DNA of 64,000 bases from positions 55,021,675 through 55,085,674 of the forward strand of contig CM077162.1 of assembly GCA_039583875.1 (NCBI GenBank), read 5' to 3'. Below the pieces are notes generated by a model that saw only the letters and a list, made by a program, of their open reading frames with translations, had not been told where the DNA came from and searched no databases. The translations under genes were made by a program, and so were the position numbers. Each line of letters starts with the position of its first letter. The first letter of the stretch is position 1. The DNA is from Platanthera guangdongensis. Lineage: Eukaryota; Streptophyta; Magnoliopsida; Asparagales; Orchidaceae. Shown in pieces: positions 44,261 through 56,905 of this stretch.

Positions 44261-46402
44261 CTTCCACTTCATACTGCAGATATACCACCACTTCACCGTC
44301 TTTCGACGGGCGGGGAACAATTTGATGAACTATCTTTTGCCGGATGATAATGAGTGCGACAATGTCTTCCAATGTTGTGATTTCAACTATCTTCCCTATC
44401 CCACACTTTTGCGTGGTTCATGGTTTTCTAAATATCAGTGCAAATGGTCAATAATATCCTCCTAAATTGGGTGAATGAATCATCTGTTCATCACAAGATA
44501 AATATTGGGATAATGGAGAGTATAAATTGACTATGGACATTTAAATTAGGGTGAACCATCTCAGAAGCTAGGATGAATCATTTGTCCTCTTATTTTTTTT
44601 TGAAATGTTGGAAGTAAATTGACTATGACCAATTAAGTCAGGGGAGTAAACAATGGGCAGAAGTATCCACCCAAATAGGGCTAATCATTTATATTTAGAA
44701 GAAGTGTTTGTTGGATAAGTCATACTTTTGTATAATTTGGTTAGAATATCAAAATGCAAAACACCAACATGTCATATTAAGTTAAAGAAGCATAAACTAG
44801 AACGTTGAATTAGAAGATGCTAAAATTAAAATAGTAATTCAAAATAAAACTTGTAGCCCATCACAGCAAGTGGGTAAAGGATGTTAGTGTCATGTCATGT
44901 CTTGATTTTCAGTCACAAAACTTATTTGTGTCACCGAGAAACACATCCACATAGGGTGTTTCAACACGGGGTTCACCGCGCATCTTTTGCTAGTAATTAG
45001 AAAAATCATGGTGCGTGAAAACTATAAACTAGATGGTTTTTGCTGCAAACATTGACCACAGTCCAAATTAGAATTATTCTTCATCAAAACACTAATACCA
45101 AGGAAAACTGACAACTATGCCCCTCTAATAGAATGATATGTATATCGAATACTAACCTGCTAAGCATGACTAATATGCATATCCTTGCTATTGAAACATA
45201 CAATACAAGGATATATTTATCAAATATTGAGCATGAATAGTATGCATATCCTTACTATTGGATCTCTTGAACTTTTCTCATACCTCCATTGTCACCATCA
45301 TAGCTTCCATTTATGTTTCCACCACCAGTAGCTAAAATGAATGCCCCCAAGGAAATATTAGTGCACAGAAGAGTGCTAATATATAAACAAACTTTGAAAA
45401 CAGTTGTTTATGCTGAAAATGCACATTTATTCATGTTGAATGGATTTTCAGAGTTGGAAAAAGAAAGATTCACATTGGAAAATAAGTTAGATTCAATGTA
45501 GCTACAAAAGATTTTATGTTTGAATTCGTGAACCTTGAGAAGATGGTGAGTTTTAAATATAGAAGTCAGGGAGGTTTATGAATTTAGTATAAAAAAGATA
45601 TGCATGCTTTAATTGTAAGTAATTTATCAGTTTAAGTTATTTTAAGGAGTCATTTAGGCGCATTTTACGCAATAAAAGTCAAACATTTATCATTGAAATC
45701 AACATAGGATAGTTAATGATTGTCATTTTCTAATCACAATTTCTCCTTGTAGTTGATAACTTGATATGGATTTTGTAGGTGAAAAGCTATTTCTTATTAA
45801 GCTCCTTGGATCAATTAGGAGAGCACCAAAGTGATGCATAACATGCTAGCCAATTACAAACCATAACATTTTGAGGTGCTAGTGCTCTACTGCTTTTAAC
45901 TACTGATCCAGAGATCATAATGATTGATTGATCATTAGATATGCTCACAAAGATGCGATCAATAGTCCTGATGTCAAATTTGAGTTGTTGAAGTCGAAGA
46001 GTTATCAAGGTTTCATACATGAAATCAGATCATGAATACGATACCAGATAGCTGAGATCAGGACTAGGGAAACTGCAACTGTCCGCTTGACATTGAGTTG
46101 AACATTCAGATATTTAGAAATGGACGAACTACAAGATATATATATATATATATATATATTTATTTTATATATATATATATATATTTGATATTTTATTATC
46201 TTGTTTAATTTTCCACGTGTAAGTCTATTTAAAGACATTTGATCTAAAGAAAACACTCAATCCCATCCCTCACTTTCAAAAAACTTCAGAAGTCTTTCTA
46301 TTATTTTCTCCCTCTCTTAAAGTTCTCCACTATTTTTTGAGAACTCCCTAACGCTTCCTCCTTCCCTATTACCGAATATATCACATTATCACATAAACTG
46401 CA
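44261..46402. other. AT-rich intergenic DNA
   Basis: No supported gene. A 62-codon frame at 45313-45501 has no domain. A TA-rich microsatellite lies at 46137-46186. The right end carries ggcgggag (46403-46410), the left target duplication of the hAT-like element. Confidence 0.5.
46137..46186. repeat. (TA)n microsatellite
   Basis: Two TA runs separated by tttatttta. Confidence 0.9.
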
Positions 46403-46464
46403 GGCGGGAGTAGGTGCGGACCCATGTGTAGGCACACCCGGGCATGTGCCCGGGTCCAAAAAAA

Positions 46465-46550
46465 TTCGCGATTTCCACTATTCCCCTTTTTTGCCTTTTG
46501 TGTTTCGCGATTTCCACTATTCCCCTTTTTTGCCTTTTGTGTTTCGCGAT
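46465..46550. repeat. 39-bp direct duplication inside the hAT-like element
   Basis: ttcgcgatttccactattcc... occurs at 46465 and 46504, and a third partial start is at 46543. Confidence 0.85.
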
Positions 46551-46853
46551 TTTCTCTGTTTCGGCTTCCGCCTTTCGCCAGGCCCTACTTTCCTTGATCG
46601 TTGGACGCCTGGATCGCTGGATGCCTGGACCGCTGGACGCCTAGGCCTGCCGACTGCCTCTACTTGGCTGGACGAGTGGACAAGGGTGAAACCGCCTCTC
46701 ATCTTCCTCATTTTCTTGGAGAAAACTCACTGTGGATCCTCTGATTTTTTGGTAGAGAGATCAATCCCATTTTATTCGGCTTGGAGACAACTTTTCATCG
46801 CTAGCACTGTTAATCATCTTCCCCAATCAGTGCTTTGAGAAGATCAAGTCTGG

Positions 46854-47983
46854 TGTAAAATCCAGTGTTCGTCGAGTGGGACCGCCAGGCAGGCGAGAAA
46901 GGCGGGCGAGTGGGCCAGGACAAATTTTCTGTCATCATCTTCTAAGGTGTTGAGTGAAGCCAGTACTGTCGACGCCATCTTCTAAGACGTTGAGTGAAGC
47001 TCGCCCTGTCGACGCCATCTTCTAAGGCGTTGAGTGAAGCTCTCCCTGTCGACGCCATCTTCTAAGACGTTGAGTGAAACTCGCCCTGTCGACGCCATCT
47101 TCTAAGGCGTTGAGTGAAGCCCGCCCTGTCGACGCCATCTTCTAAGACGTTGAGTGAATCTCGCCCTGTCGACGCCATCTTCTTAGGCGTTGAGTGAAGC
47201 CCGCCCTGTCGACGCCATCTTCTAAGGCGTTGAGTGAAGCTCGCCCTGACGACGCTTTCTGAACTTAGCCAGATTTCTTCTCAGTTTCTCTGACTTTGAC
47301 AGCTCCTCTGGGTCCGCCAGGCAGGCGAGCGAGCCGCGCGAGGCAGCTTGACCAGCCCGGCTCGCGCTCGCCTCAGTGACCATCCGACCAAGATCGTCGG
47401 TCCGCCTCCGCGCGAGGGGCAGGAGAGTCGCATGAGCCCGGCTCGCGCTCGCCTAAAAAGAGAGGCGAGTTGCAAGAGGCAGGCCGCGTTCGCCCAGTTG
47501 AGTGGCGAGCTGTCCCCGATTTCCCCCTATGAGTGGGGTGCAGGTATCATGTGGTTAAACATAATTTGATTTGCCAAGTGTGATTAGGTCTGCATTTAGC
47601 TTCTCAAAACATCGGAGTTTCGCTGTTAGCAGACCTCCTTTTGGCTGCATATAGCCGTTCAGAACAACGGAGTTGCGCTGTTGGCAGACCCATTTCAAAA
47701 ATCTATAAATAAGCTCAAGGAGGTACCTCAGAATACAAGCTTTCCAGTTCTCTTACTCTATCGTCTTATAGCGCTTTCTGAGGTGCCCTTAGCTCAGCAC
47801 AGGCTAAGGAGGGGAAGCGCTTTAAGATATTCCGGTTGTGTGGTGGGACCTCCGTGCTGGAGCCTTGGGTCAGTTTAAAATTATAAGTCTTCGGTCAGCC
47901 AAGCTTGCTAGACAAAGTAACTGTGCGGTCGCCCCTTCCCCAAGGGTTCAGACTCCACAAGAAGCTGATTTCCGGTTTCAACA
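46854..47983 (+). repeat. 5' LTR of the Tat element (8 units of a 40-bp repeat)
   Basis: 1,130 bp. The 40-bp repeat (catcttctaaggcgttgag...) occupies about 46934-47270. TATA-like ctataaataag lies at about 47703. Confidence 0.9.
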
Positions 47984-47986
47984 TTT

Positions 47987-48003
47987 TGGTGCGGTGAGCG
48001 TGG
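47987..48003 (+). other. Primer-binding site complementary to tRNA-Phe
   Basis: tggtgcggtgagcgtgg, 3 nt after the LTR, identical over 17 bases to the site at 12781. Confidence 0.7.
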
Positions 48004-48109
48004 AGAGTGACCAACACCGAAAACCTTAGCATGCTCAATGACTGGAGGTGAATGACAAGGATCTGATCGGGGTGACTCGCCGCCTCCCCCTCCACTCGCA
48101 ACCCTTAGG

Positions 48110-49400
48110 ATGTTTGAGGATTTCCGGCAGGAGATGCAGAACCTCGTCATGTTCGCATTCGGCACTCGCGCCGAGTGCTCGACACTGGCTGTCCCAGTTG
48201 TCGCAGTCGCGGCCTTGGGCGAGAACGTCCCTGTTAGGCGACCTTGGAAGGTGGTAGCAAAGGAATGCGGCGAACGAGATCTGCCGGGGAGAACTCTGTT
48301 CCCTGGCTCGGCAAGTGCAGGCCGAATCGGCGAGGCGGAGGCGCGAGATCGCCCGGCTCGCCTAGCAGGGGATGACAACCCCTTCAGTGAGTTGATCTCA
48401 TCCGCCCCAGTTCCAGAGGGGTTCCGCTAGCCGGAGATGTCCTACTACACTGGGATGGACGATCCGGTTCAGCGCATCCAATGGTTCGAGTATGTGGTGT
48501 CAATCCGACAGATGTCGGATGCGTTCAAGTGCCGACTCTTTGCCATCACCCTCAAGGAGAAGGCGAGAGATTGGTTCCATCAGCTTTCGTCCAGCTCTAT
48601 CTACTGCTTCGAAGATCTGCGCCGGAGGTTCTTGCTGAGGTTCACAATCTCGAAGAAGAGGAAGAAAGAGTCGGAGTCCCTGTTCGTCATCAAACAGGGA
48701 CTGAACGAGACTCTGAGGAGCTACGTGGACCGATTCCAGGAGGAGCTCCTCTAGGTTCAGGAGATGCCCGACACACCCTCATGATGGTCTTCACCCTGGG
48801 GCTGCAGCAGGGGTTCTTCAGGATGGAGCTGAAGAGGGTGCCTCCGCTGTCCTTCGAGGAGCTGATGGAGAGGGCTGCCCGGGAAGTTGAAGGGGAGGCG
48901 TCAAACCCGGCGTTTGCCAGGAAGTTGACCAAGTGGGCCATGGAAGAGGAGGAGCCAGGAGGTGGAGAAGGAGCCAGAAGGTGGCAAGGGGCAGGAGGCC
49001 AGGAGGGCCGAGCCTATGCATTGGGAGCAGTAGCAGCAACAACCAAGGTGGGGTCGCCAGGTGCCGAATAATCGGCTTGGCTGGAGGCAGCCTGAGTGGC
49101 AGGAGCAGTGCCCAAGGAGAGGTTTCCACTGAGGAGACCACCGCCAAGGAGGGCAGGGTCAGTTCAACCCTCCAGGCTGGAGGTAGGACCAGAGACCTCC
49201 TCTCCCCGATCAACATCAGGCTATGACGATAGCCCTGGGGAGGAGGATAGGACAGAGGAGAAGGCAGGAAGGCAGGGTGTAGCTGCCTTACTGCGATTTC
49301 CATCAGGAGGAGGGCCACGCCACGACTACGTTCTCGGAGTTCCTGGAGTTGAGGGGAACCAGGGAGCAGCAACAGCCTCGTCGGGAGGTGCGGATTGAAG
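48110..49400 (+). pseudogene. gag: Tat gag, disrupted
   Basis: An N-terminal part from 48110 ends at a TAG (48428-48430). The capsid-type block follows from 48437 (MSYYTGMDDPVQRIQWFEYV, LFAITLKEKARDWFHQL, FEDLRRRFLLRF). A stop after EELL (about 48753) and a frameshift move the rest to another frame (MMVFTLGLQQGFFRMELKR). After further stops comes a degenerate zinc-binding motif, YCDFHQEEGHATTTFSEF, near 49300, in which the final Cys of the usual pattern is replaced by Phe. Confidence 0.8.
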
Positions 49401-50152
49401 AGGTCTTGCTCGGAGGGGAGGATAAGTGCAAGGATAGGGCCGATGTAAGGGGCCGAAGAGGAATCAGGGTGATCCACGGGGGGGGGGTGTTGAGGCTGCC
49501 CGCAAGGCGAGCCTCCATACCATGTATTGTCGGAGTTACCTTCTCCCGGAAGGACATGCCAGACCACGAGGATCCGTTCTGCAACGCGCTGGTAGTCCAA
49601 GTTGCCGTCAAAAATTTCACCGTCTCCCGAATCCTCGTGGACAATGGGAGCTCCGTCAACGTCGTCTTTAAGAAGGCGTTCGACGCCATAAAGGTGAAGG
49701 CCAGGAGTGTGTTGTCCTCGGATGGTCCTCTCTTCGGATTTTTCGGGGAAAGGAAGGAGGTGGAAGGAGGAGTTGGACTCCATGTTACTCTAGGGGGGCA
49801 GTCCAGAAACTGCAGGTTCGTCATTATGGACGCTCCTAGCAGTTACAACGCGATCTTCGGACGGCCCTTCATCAGCTCCTTCCGTTTCGTACCCTCTTCC
49901 TTCCACCAGTGCCTGAAGTTCAATGCTGAAGGCATTCAAGTCCGGGTCCGCGGAGACCCAAATGTGACAAGGGAATGCTATGTCACGGCGGTCAACACCA
50001 TCTCCTGGCAAGAGGAAGCCGAGGAGATTGAGAGAAGGATGGAGGACGTGTCCAGGCAGGAGACTGGAGAGGAAGTAGAGATGGAAGTGGAGGAAGAGAT
50101 CCGTGCGCAGGTGGGGGCGGCGAAGAAGTTCCGGGAGAGCAGGCCGAGGTGA
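49349..50152 (+). CDS. Tat protease region, open frame
   Basis: 267 codons. The aspartic protease active site reads LVDNGSSVNVVF around residue 96; Asp-Asn-Gly-Ser replaces the commoner Asp-Thr-Gly-Ser, as often seen in this clade. A downstream YNAIFGRPF motif is the usual flap-to-C-terminal signature. The tail is very acidic (Glu-rich). The start ATG lies inside the end of gag, so in the intact ancestor this was an internal part of the polyprotein rather than a separate gene. Confidence 0.75.
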   Translation: MRGTREQQQPRREVRIEEVLLGGEDKCKDRADVRGRRGIRVIHGGGVLRLPARRASIPCIVGVTFSRKDMPDHEDPFCNALVVQVAVKNFTVSRILVDNGSSVNVVFKKAFDAIKVKARSVLSSDGPLFGFFGERKEVEGGVGLHVTLGGQSRNCRFVIMDAPSSYNAIFGRPFISSFRFVPSSFHQCLKFNAEGIQVRVRGDPNVTRECYVTAVNTISWQEEAEEIERRMEDVSRQETGEEVEMEVEEEIRAQVGAAKKFRESRPR

Positions 50153-50379
50153 TGGCCGTAGAGGAGGCTGAGGAGGAGGTTCTTGTCTCAAGTGAGGGGG
50201 CCGTGGGCGAGTGGGGAGACCAGTCCTGGCTGGAGGTAGCGGAGGAGGTAGTGGAGATGAAGGTTCTCACCCGGGAAGGAAGGGTTGAGAAGGTGCGCGT
50301 CAGCGGGGGGCTGAGCCCGGAGGATCAGGGGAGGATGGTGGAGTGCATCCAAAAGAACATCGACATCTTCGCATGGAGC

Positions 50380-51700
50380 GTGGCGGACATGCCGGGGATT
50401 GATGCAGATGTTGCATGACACCGCCTCAACCTGGATCCAGAGACCCGCCCTATCCGACAAAAGAAGAGGTCTACCATGGACAAGCTAGCCGATCCCATCC
50501 GGGAGGAGGTGGGTAAGCTCCTCAAGGTCGGATTCAATTCAGAGATCCAGTATCCAGGCTGGGTCTCCAATGTTGTAATGGTTGAAAAAGGAGTCAACCG
50601 CTGGAGAATGTGTGTAGACTTCTCTCTTTTGAATAAATCATGCTCTAAAGATTGTTATCCCTTGTGTAGAATCGACGCGCTGGTTGACTCAGCCGTCGGT
50701 TTCTCTCTAATGAGTTTCTTAGATGTTTTTTCAGTTATCATCAAATCAGGATGCACCCACCAAACATAAAAGATATCTCCTTCATTACCGGGGATGGGTG
50801 CCACTGCTATGAAATGATGCCCTTTGGGCTAAAAAATGCAGGAGCGACATATCAAAGGATGATGGACCGGGTCTTCCGAGAGCTGAGGGGAAGGAACTTG
50901 GAGGTGTACGTAAATGATCTCATGATCAGGAGTCGGGATGTTGACTCTCACCTCCAGGACCTGGAAGAGACCTTCGACATCCTGCGGAAATATAAAATGA
51001 GGCTGATCCCCTTGAAGTGTGTCTTTGGGGCGAGCAGGGGCAAGTTCCTAGGCCACCTCCTCACTCCCGCAGGAGTGGAGCCCAATCCTGAAAAGGTTAG
51101 GGCGATCATGGAGTTGGGGTCGCCTCAGAACACCAAGAAAGTTCAGCGTCTTATAGGGAAGCTGACAGGGCTGAGCAGGTTCCTCTCCCGGGCTGGAGAG
51201 AAGTGCTCACCTTTATTCAAAGCGCTGAGAGGGGGTCAAAAATTTGATTGGTCGGAGGAGTGCGAGGGAGCCTTCCAAGCCTTGAAGAGGCAGCTGATCC
51301 AGGCTTCGCTGCTCCAGGGACCAAAAGGAGGGGGAAGAAATATCTCTATATCTTGGGGTTAGGGCCGAGGCCCTGAGCTCCGTCTTGGTCCGGGAAGAGG
51401 GCAAGAAACAACTACCCATCTATTACGTGAGCAGGGTCTTGAGGAAGGCGGAGCTCCGATACCCGATTTTAGAGAAGTTGGCTTTTACCCTGGTTATCTC
51501 GGCTCGGAGGCTCCGACCTTACTTACAGGCACACTCCATTCGAGTGGTGACTGATCATCCCCTCCGCAACATCTTTGAGGGGGTGGAGCACTCGGGAAGG
51601 TTGACAAAATGGTCGGTGGAGCTGAGTGAATTTGATATATCTTTTGTTCCCCGCCTCTCGATCAAGGCTCAAGCGATGACCGACTTCCTGCCGGATTATG
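50380..51700 (+). pseudogene. pol: Tat reverse transcriptase and first RNase H, inactivated
   Basis: RT begins after a stop at about 50416: RWRMCVDFSLLNKSCSKDCYPL (fingers), FLDVFSV, frameshift near 50745, then FITGDGCHCYEMMPFGLKNA. The catalytic box reads YVNDL, where active enzymes have YVDD, so the first catalytic Asp is Asn. A thumb region (GKFLGHLLTPAGVEPNPEK) and connection follow. A frameshift near 51355 leads to RNase H (LPIYYVSRVLRKAELRYP, VTDHPLRNIF, SIKAQAMTDFL). Confidence 0.85.
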
Positions 51701-51729
51701 TGGTCGAGGTGGCGGAGGCGGAGCTCACT

Positions 51730-52130
51730 CGCCCAGTTCCTTGGAAGGTGATGATAGATGCCGCTTCAGGCAGGCATTCCTTTGGGGTAAGAGTAATCCT
51801 GGAGAGCCCCTAGGGAACAAATATCGAGCAGACAGTGGTCGTTCACTTCCCCATTACCAACAACCAGACGAAGTATGAGGCAGTAATAGCGGGTCTTCGT
51901 CTAGCAAGGGAGTTGGGGGTGAATAATGTGAAAGTGCTCACAGATTTCATGGTGGTGGACTCTCAGATCAACAAAGAGTTTGAGGCCAGGGAGCCTGCTC
52001 TCCAATTGTACCTAGCCAAGGTAAAGGGAGTTATCAGCATGTTCCAAACATTCTCCATTCGACACGTGCCGCGGGAGGAGACCGAGTAGGTAGATCAATT
52101 GGCCAAGCATGGACTCCGGGTGGGGGGAAC
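51730..52130 (+). pseudogene. Second (archaeal-type) RNase H of the Tat element
   Basis: WKVMIDAASG (first acidic residue), stop at 51811-51813, NQTKYEAVIAGL (Glu), VLTDFMVVDSQI (Asp), then RHVPREETE, stop at 52087-52089, VDQLAKH (last Asp). The four acidic positions are recognisable. This extra domain after the ordinary RNase H is diagnostic of the Tat clade. Confidence 0.8.
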
Positions 52131-52196
52131 CATCACCGACCTTTTTCGCCCCTCTATCGAAGAAGGAGAGCTGATGGAGGTAGACCAGCACCCTTC

Positions 52197-53435
52197 GTGG
52201 ATAGACTCTTCACCGCCTTCTTGTCCACAGGTGAGTTCCCGGAAGGCCTGGACAAGAAGCGTTTCAAGCACAAAACGACATACTATCTTATGCGTGACGG
52301 GAAGTTGTATCGCAACACCCTCTTAAGACTTTTACCACGTTGTGTGGCCGGGGGGGGGGGAGGTCTAGAGGATCGTGGAAGAAGTTCATGCCAGGGAGTG
52401 CGAGAGTCACTCGGGGAGCAGGACCTTGAAAGGGAGGATAGTGAGGTAAGGGTATTTTTGGCTAACCCTGGGTCGGGATGGCACCGAGTTTGCAAAGAAG
52501 TGCCAGTTGTTTGGCCCTCTCCAATTGCTACCAGCCCAGAGACTCAGGAGCATCACTGCACCCTGACCCTTCGCCATCTGGGGGATGGATCTTGTGGGAC
52601 CCTTCCCCAGGCCAGCGGGCAGAGGAGGTTCTTGTTGGTGATGATAGATTTTTTCTCTAAGTGGTTGGAGGTGAAGGCATTGACCAAGGTGACCTCCCAG
52701 GTGGTTCAGAATTTTGTGTGAGGAGAGATCATCTGCCGGCACGGGTTGTCTCAGGCCATTGTCACGGACAATGGGCCGCAATTTGCCAGTACCGAGTTCA
52801 TCAACTTCTACAGCCAGCTCGAGATTGATCTTCGGTTCGCGTCGGTTCATCACCCCAGGAGTAACGGGCAGGTGGAGGCGGCAAACAAGATCATTGTAAA
52901 ATTGTTGAAAAAGAAGGTTGAGAACCTGAAGGGGAGTTGGGTGGAGCAACTTCTTTCAGTCCTCTAGGCCCTGAGGACCACCCCCAACACAACCACTGGG
53001 GAGACCACCCTTCAAACTCTCCCACGGCTGCGAAGCTGTACTCCCAATCGAGTTCGAGGTCCGAACACCACTGGTGGTGGAAGCAGAGGAATACAGAGAA
53101 GAGTGGAGGATCGAGAATGAGAAAGAGCTGCGACTCTCCTTGGACCTGATAGAGGAGCTCCGCGATGTAGCCGCCGTCAGGTAAGAAGAAATCAAACGAC
53201 GGATGACCAAGTACTTTGACAAACATGTTAGAATCAAACAATACGCGGAAGGGGACTTGGTCTTGAAAAAGTAGATGCTGCAGGGAGATCAGCTGCCGTG
53301 GGAAAGCTCAACCCAAACTGAGAGGGACCGTTTATTGTCAAGGAGACATTGAAGTCAGGGGGGTATCGCCTCCGGAATGTTTAAGGCGAGACCCTAATTC
53401 ACTTGTAGTGGTGATGACCTGAAGCGTTTTTATCC
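52197..53435 (+). pseudogene. Tat integrase, frameshifted
   Basis: A zinc-finger remnant (EVHARECESHSGSRTL, FAKKCQLFGP) with frame changes near a G run at 52351-52360. The core has MDLVGPFPQASG (about 52588), FFSKWLEVKAL, stop at 52719-52721, VTDNGPQFASTEF, and SNGQVEAANKII, giving D, D, E. A C-terminal domain is broken by several shifts and ends SGDDLKRFYP and stop at about 53403-53435. It catalysed strand transfer in the ancestor; this copy is dead. Confidence 0.85.
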
Positions 53436-53547
53436 TTAAACCATGTACATAACATCTTTTTTCTAATATGAAGTTTCTTGATATTCCAGTTTTCTTCTGC
53501 AATGATTCATGTGAGTGGGTGAAGAGTTCACCGAGTAGACCACAAGC

Positions 53548-54320
53548 AGATCCCGCTGCCGGGCTCCCACTAGCTGACAGGGCTGGATGTCACTTGAGAG
53601 CGTCTCCCAGACCCCGAGCAGATCCCGCTGCCATGCTCTCACTAGCTGGCAGGGTTGGATGTCACTCGAGAGCGTCTCCCAAATCCCGAGCAGATCCCGC
53701 TGTCAGACTCCCACTAACTGACAAAGCTGGATGTCACTCGAGAGCGTCTCCCAGACCCCAAGCAGATCCCGTTGCCAGGCTCCAACTAGCTGGTAGGGCT
53801 AGATGTCACTCGAGAGCATCTCCCAGACTCTGAGCAGATCCCGCTGCCAGGCTTCCACTAGCTGGCAGGCTGGATCTCACTCGAGAGCGTCTCCCAGATC
53901 CCGAGCAGATCCCGCTGCCAGGCTCCCACTAGCTGGCAGGGCTGGATGTCACTTGAGAGCATCTCCCAGACCCCGAGCAGATCCCGCTGCCAGGCTCCCA
54001 TTAGCTGGCAGGGCTGGATGTCACTCGAGAGCATCTCCCAGATCCCGAGCATATCCCGCTGCCAGGCTCCCACTAGCTGACAGGGTTGGATATCACTCGA
54101 GAGCGTCTACCCAGACCCCGAGCAGATCCCGCTTCCAGGCTCCCACTAGCTGACAGGGCTGAATGTCACTCGAGAGCGTCGCTCAGACCCCGAGCAGATC
54201 CCGCTGTCAGGCTCCCACTAGCTGGCAGAGGTTGATGTCACTCGAGAGCGTCTACCCAGACCCCGAGCAGATCCCGTTGCCAGACTCCCACTAGATGACA
54301 AGGCTGGATGTCACTCGAGG
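53548..54320. repeat. 72-bp minisatellite between pol and the antisense genes
   Basis: Unit gcagatcccgctgccaggct...cactcgagagcgtctcccag, about 10.7 copies. 72 is a multiple of 3, so frames stay open through the array on both strands. 54321-54900 is non-repetitive apart from short ccctcccggcata words. Confidence 0.92.
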
Positions 54321-54916
54321 GAGTCTTCCCTCCCGGCATATCCCTCCCGGCATAGCCCTCTCGACAAAGATGGATCTCGCATAGCCCTCCTGGCGAGTTA
54401 GGTCTCGCTACTCCCAGTCCACAAATATCCTGTCCAAGCAGGGCGACCCAGGTTGCGAGGATCAATTATGCGAGGCGCTCGCAAGCCTCTAGATCGCGCT
54501 AGATGGGTCCCGGTTCGCGCAGGTCGTGCACTCAGGGGGCGGGCCGAGAGACCTAGACCTAAGTCTCGCAAGCACCGCGGGGAAGCTCTCTGAGTAAAGG
54601 CGGCGGATCGCCGCTCGCGGACCAATTACGTAAGGTGTTATCGATTTTCTAAACTAAGTCCCTAAGAACCGCACGATCTCACTAGCGACTCGTGAGTCCG
54701 GAGGCGGCGAGCGGGAAGGCCGAGTCGGGTCGCGAGCACGCAAAAAGAAAGAAAAATTGTAAATGGCAATAAGCAACATTTCCGAAGATAGTATTTATTA
54801 ATCGTAAAAAGTTACAAGGTGAGTGGGGCTCAGCCCGCATGTACATTACAGTGAGGGAAATGCCAAAAAAAGAGGTACATATGATTACAAAAAGAAAGAA
54901 AGTGCGGCACGGGGGT

Positions 54917-56905
54917 TCAGCGAGGCGAGCTCTCGGGCGCCGAGCTCTCCCAAAGGGGTTGGAAGGACTCGTCGCCCGTCTTCGGTACCAGAAGGAACAA
55001 CTCCGGTACCACATCACTCGCCGAGAGCCCCGCACCCTCGCTCGTCACTAAGCCGGCCCGCTGCATTGTCTGGAGAGTGTACGTCGCGACCTTGGCGGCG
55101 TTCTTCTGCATCTTCTCTTCCAGATCGTAGTCGGAGTAGTGGGCGAGCCGACAGCTGCTGCTGGAGGGCGGCGGTGGAGCGGCAACTTCCAGCTCTCGCA
55201 CCCGTGCCTGCAACACCTCATTGTCCTTTTGGAGGGTTGAGATTTGAAGGCCGAGGCGCTGGGCCGTTGCCGCATCCTGCGAAAAGAAACAAAAGAAACA
55301 TGAGTTAGTGGAGGCAATTTAAAGAAAGACATCTTGTTCAAAGTTCCAGGACTTACCACCCCCCCAGGTATTCGCCGAGAATGGCGTTGGCCTCCTCCGC
55401 CCGCTTCCTTTGCCGCTCGGCCTCCTCCAGCGCGAGGCGACAAGCCTCATCCTTGTCGTCAGCGAGCTTCTGGAGCGAGGCGGAGTTCCGCTCCATCTGC
55501 ATGCACCGACGACCCGCCATATGGGCCAGCTCCAGGCCGCGTAGCTGGGCCCGCACGCTCTCGTGAACGAGAGCCCGCGTGGACTCTTGGTCGTACACTG
55601 CGGCGTCCTCCCGCGCATATAGGCCGAAGGAGAAGGGGTAGGCCTCCCCGCTGGTGGTGTCCTGCTCCAGCCAGCTCGGCAGCAGGGTGGAGATCGATGC
55701 CCGGTTCTCCCCTGGTCCCATTGAAGGAGGGGTTTGCCGAGCTCGTCCAAGTGCCGCTCTCCATAGCCGAAGTTGCGGTGCGCCCTCGGCACGGGCCGGT
55801 TAGCGGACGCCTGCTCTCGCGCCCTGGAGGTGCCGACCTCCTCGCTGGTAGGACCGCCGGTCGAAGCACCAGGAGTGACGACCGCTTTAGGCTGTTGACT
55901 CGCCGGGGCCTTGCCTTTTTCCCGAGATGCGGGAGGTGCGCCGCCCGCGGTCTTCGTCTTCTTGGACGGCGGCGGTGGAGGAGGCTGATTGCGGGTGACC
56001 CGCTTCTGGGGGGCGAGGGCCTGTATCTCGCAATGCGCGACCGCCACCACCTCGGCATGGGTGAGCTCGCCGGGGGCGACTCGCGCACTCTCATAAGGAG
56101 GGTGCAGGGGGAGGTCTCGCTCACCTGCAGTAAGAGGGTTAAAGCAGCAAAGAAAAAAGTTAAGTAAAAAGGATCGAGCGCGAGTGGCTTACCTCCCCCG
56201 GGCGGGACGGGGGTGAGAGAATCAACGTTCCTGTGGAGGAACGCGACCTCAAAATTCTTCCCCAGGAAGAACCCCCCAGAGCTCGGCTTCATGGCTCCCT
56301 GGGCTAGAGGGGCGGTAGCTCGCCTCGCTGAGTTGGACCGGCGAGAATGGTACATTGCCGAAGTCGCCTTTGACAAAGACAAACTTTCAGAGCCAGTTGT
56401 GGTTCTTGTTTACTGTCTCCTGCACATTAAGGTGGTTGCTGGAGAAGTATGCGGTGCCGTCCTTGTTCGTTTGGAAGGAGAATAGCTTGCGGAAGACCGC
56501 GAGGCTGAACTCGATCCGCTTTTCCCGCAGGAATCAGGCGAACCCGACCACGACCGCCACCGAGTTGAGGGTCAGCTGCCTCGGGACGACCCCGAAGTAC
56601 TTCAATATTTGCCGAATCTCAGGCCATAAGGGAAGCCGGAGGCCCGCATCAAAATGCGCTATGGGGATGGCGAGCTCCCCGTCAGAGAGGTTGTTGATCT
56701 TCTCCCCCGCTCCTGGTTGCATCGCCTCAAAGCCAGGCGGGATGAAATCGCCGACCACCATGACGAGCTTGTCCTCGGGTGGTCGGAAAAGGTCCATGCG
56801 CACTTGCCTCTCCCCTCGGCATCTCCACCGCTGCCTCCCATCTCGCGACCTGCTCGTAAGGCGGGATGCTGAAGTACTCGCGAGAAAGGGCGAGCTGAGA
56901 ATCAC
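54917..56905 (-). pseudogene. Antisense spliced gene 1 of the Tat element (PF04195-like plus coiled coil)
   Basis: Three exons by splice signals: 56905-56193 (donor gaggtaagcc), 56124-55357 (acceptor ttactgcag, donor gtaagtcctgg) and 55276-54917 (acceptor tttcgcag). Exon 1 reads GELAIPIAHFDAGLRLPLWP, KYFGVVPRQLTLNS and SLAVFRKLFSFQTNK, as in the 'putative gypsy type transposon' family (PF04195, from memory). It has stops at 56534, at about 56380 after HNWL, and two more near its end. Exon 2 is Pro/Lys-rich (PPPPPPSKKTKTAGG), with a frameshift near 55730. The rest is coiled coil continuing into exon 3 (STLQKDNEVLQARVRELEVA). The function is unknown. Confidence 0.65.

Noticed and set aside
45313..45501. 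A 62-codon frame beginning MFPPPVAKMNAPKEILVH.
   Set aside because: No recognised domain, no neighbouring exons and AT-rich context. Too short to claim.
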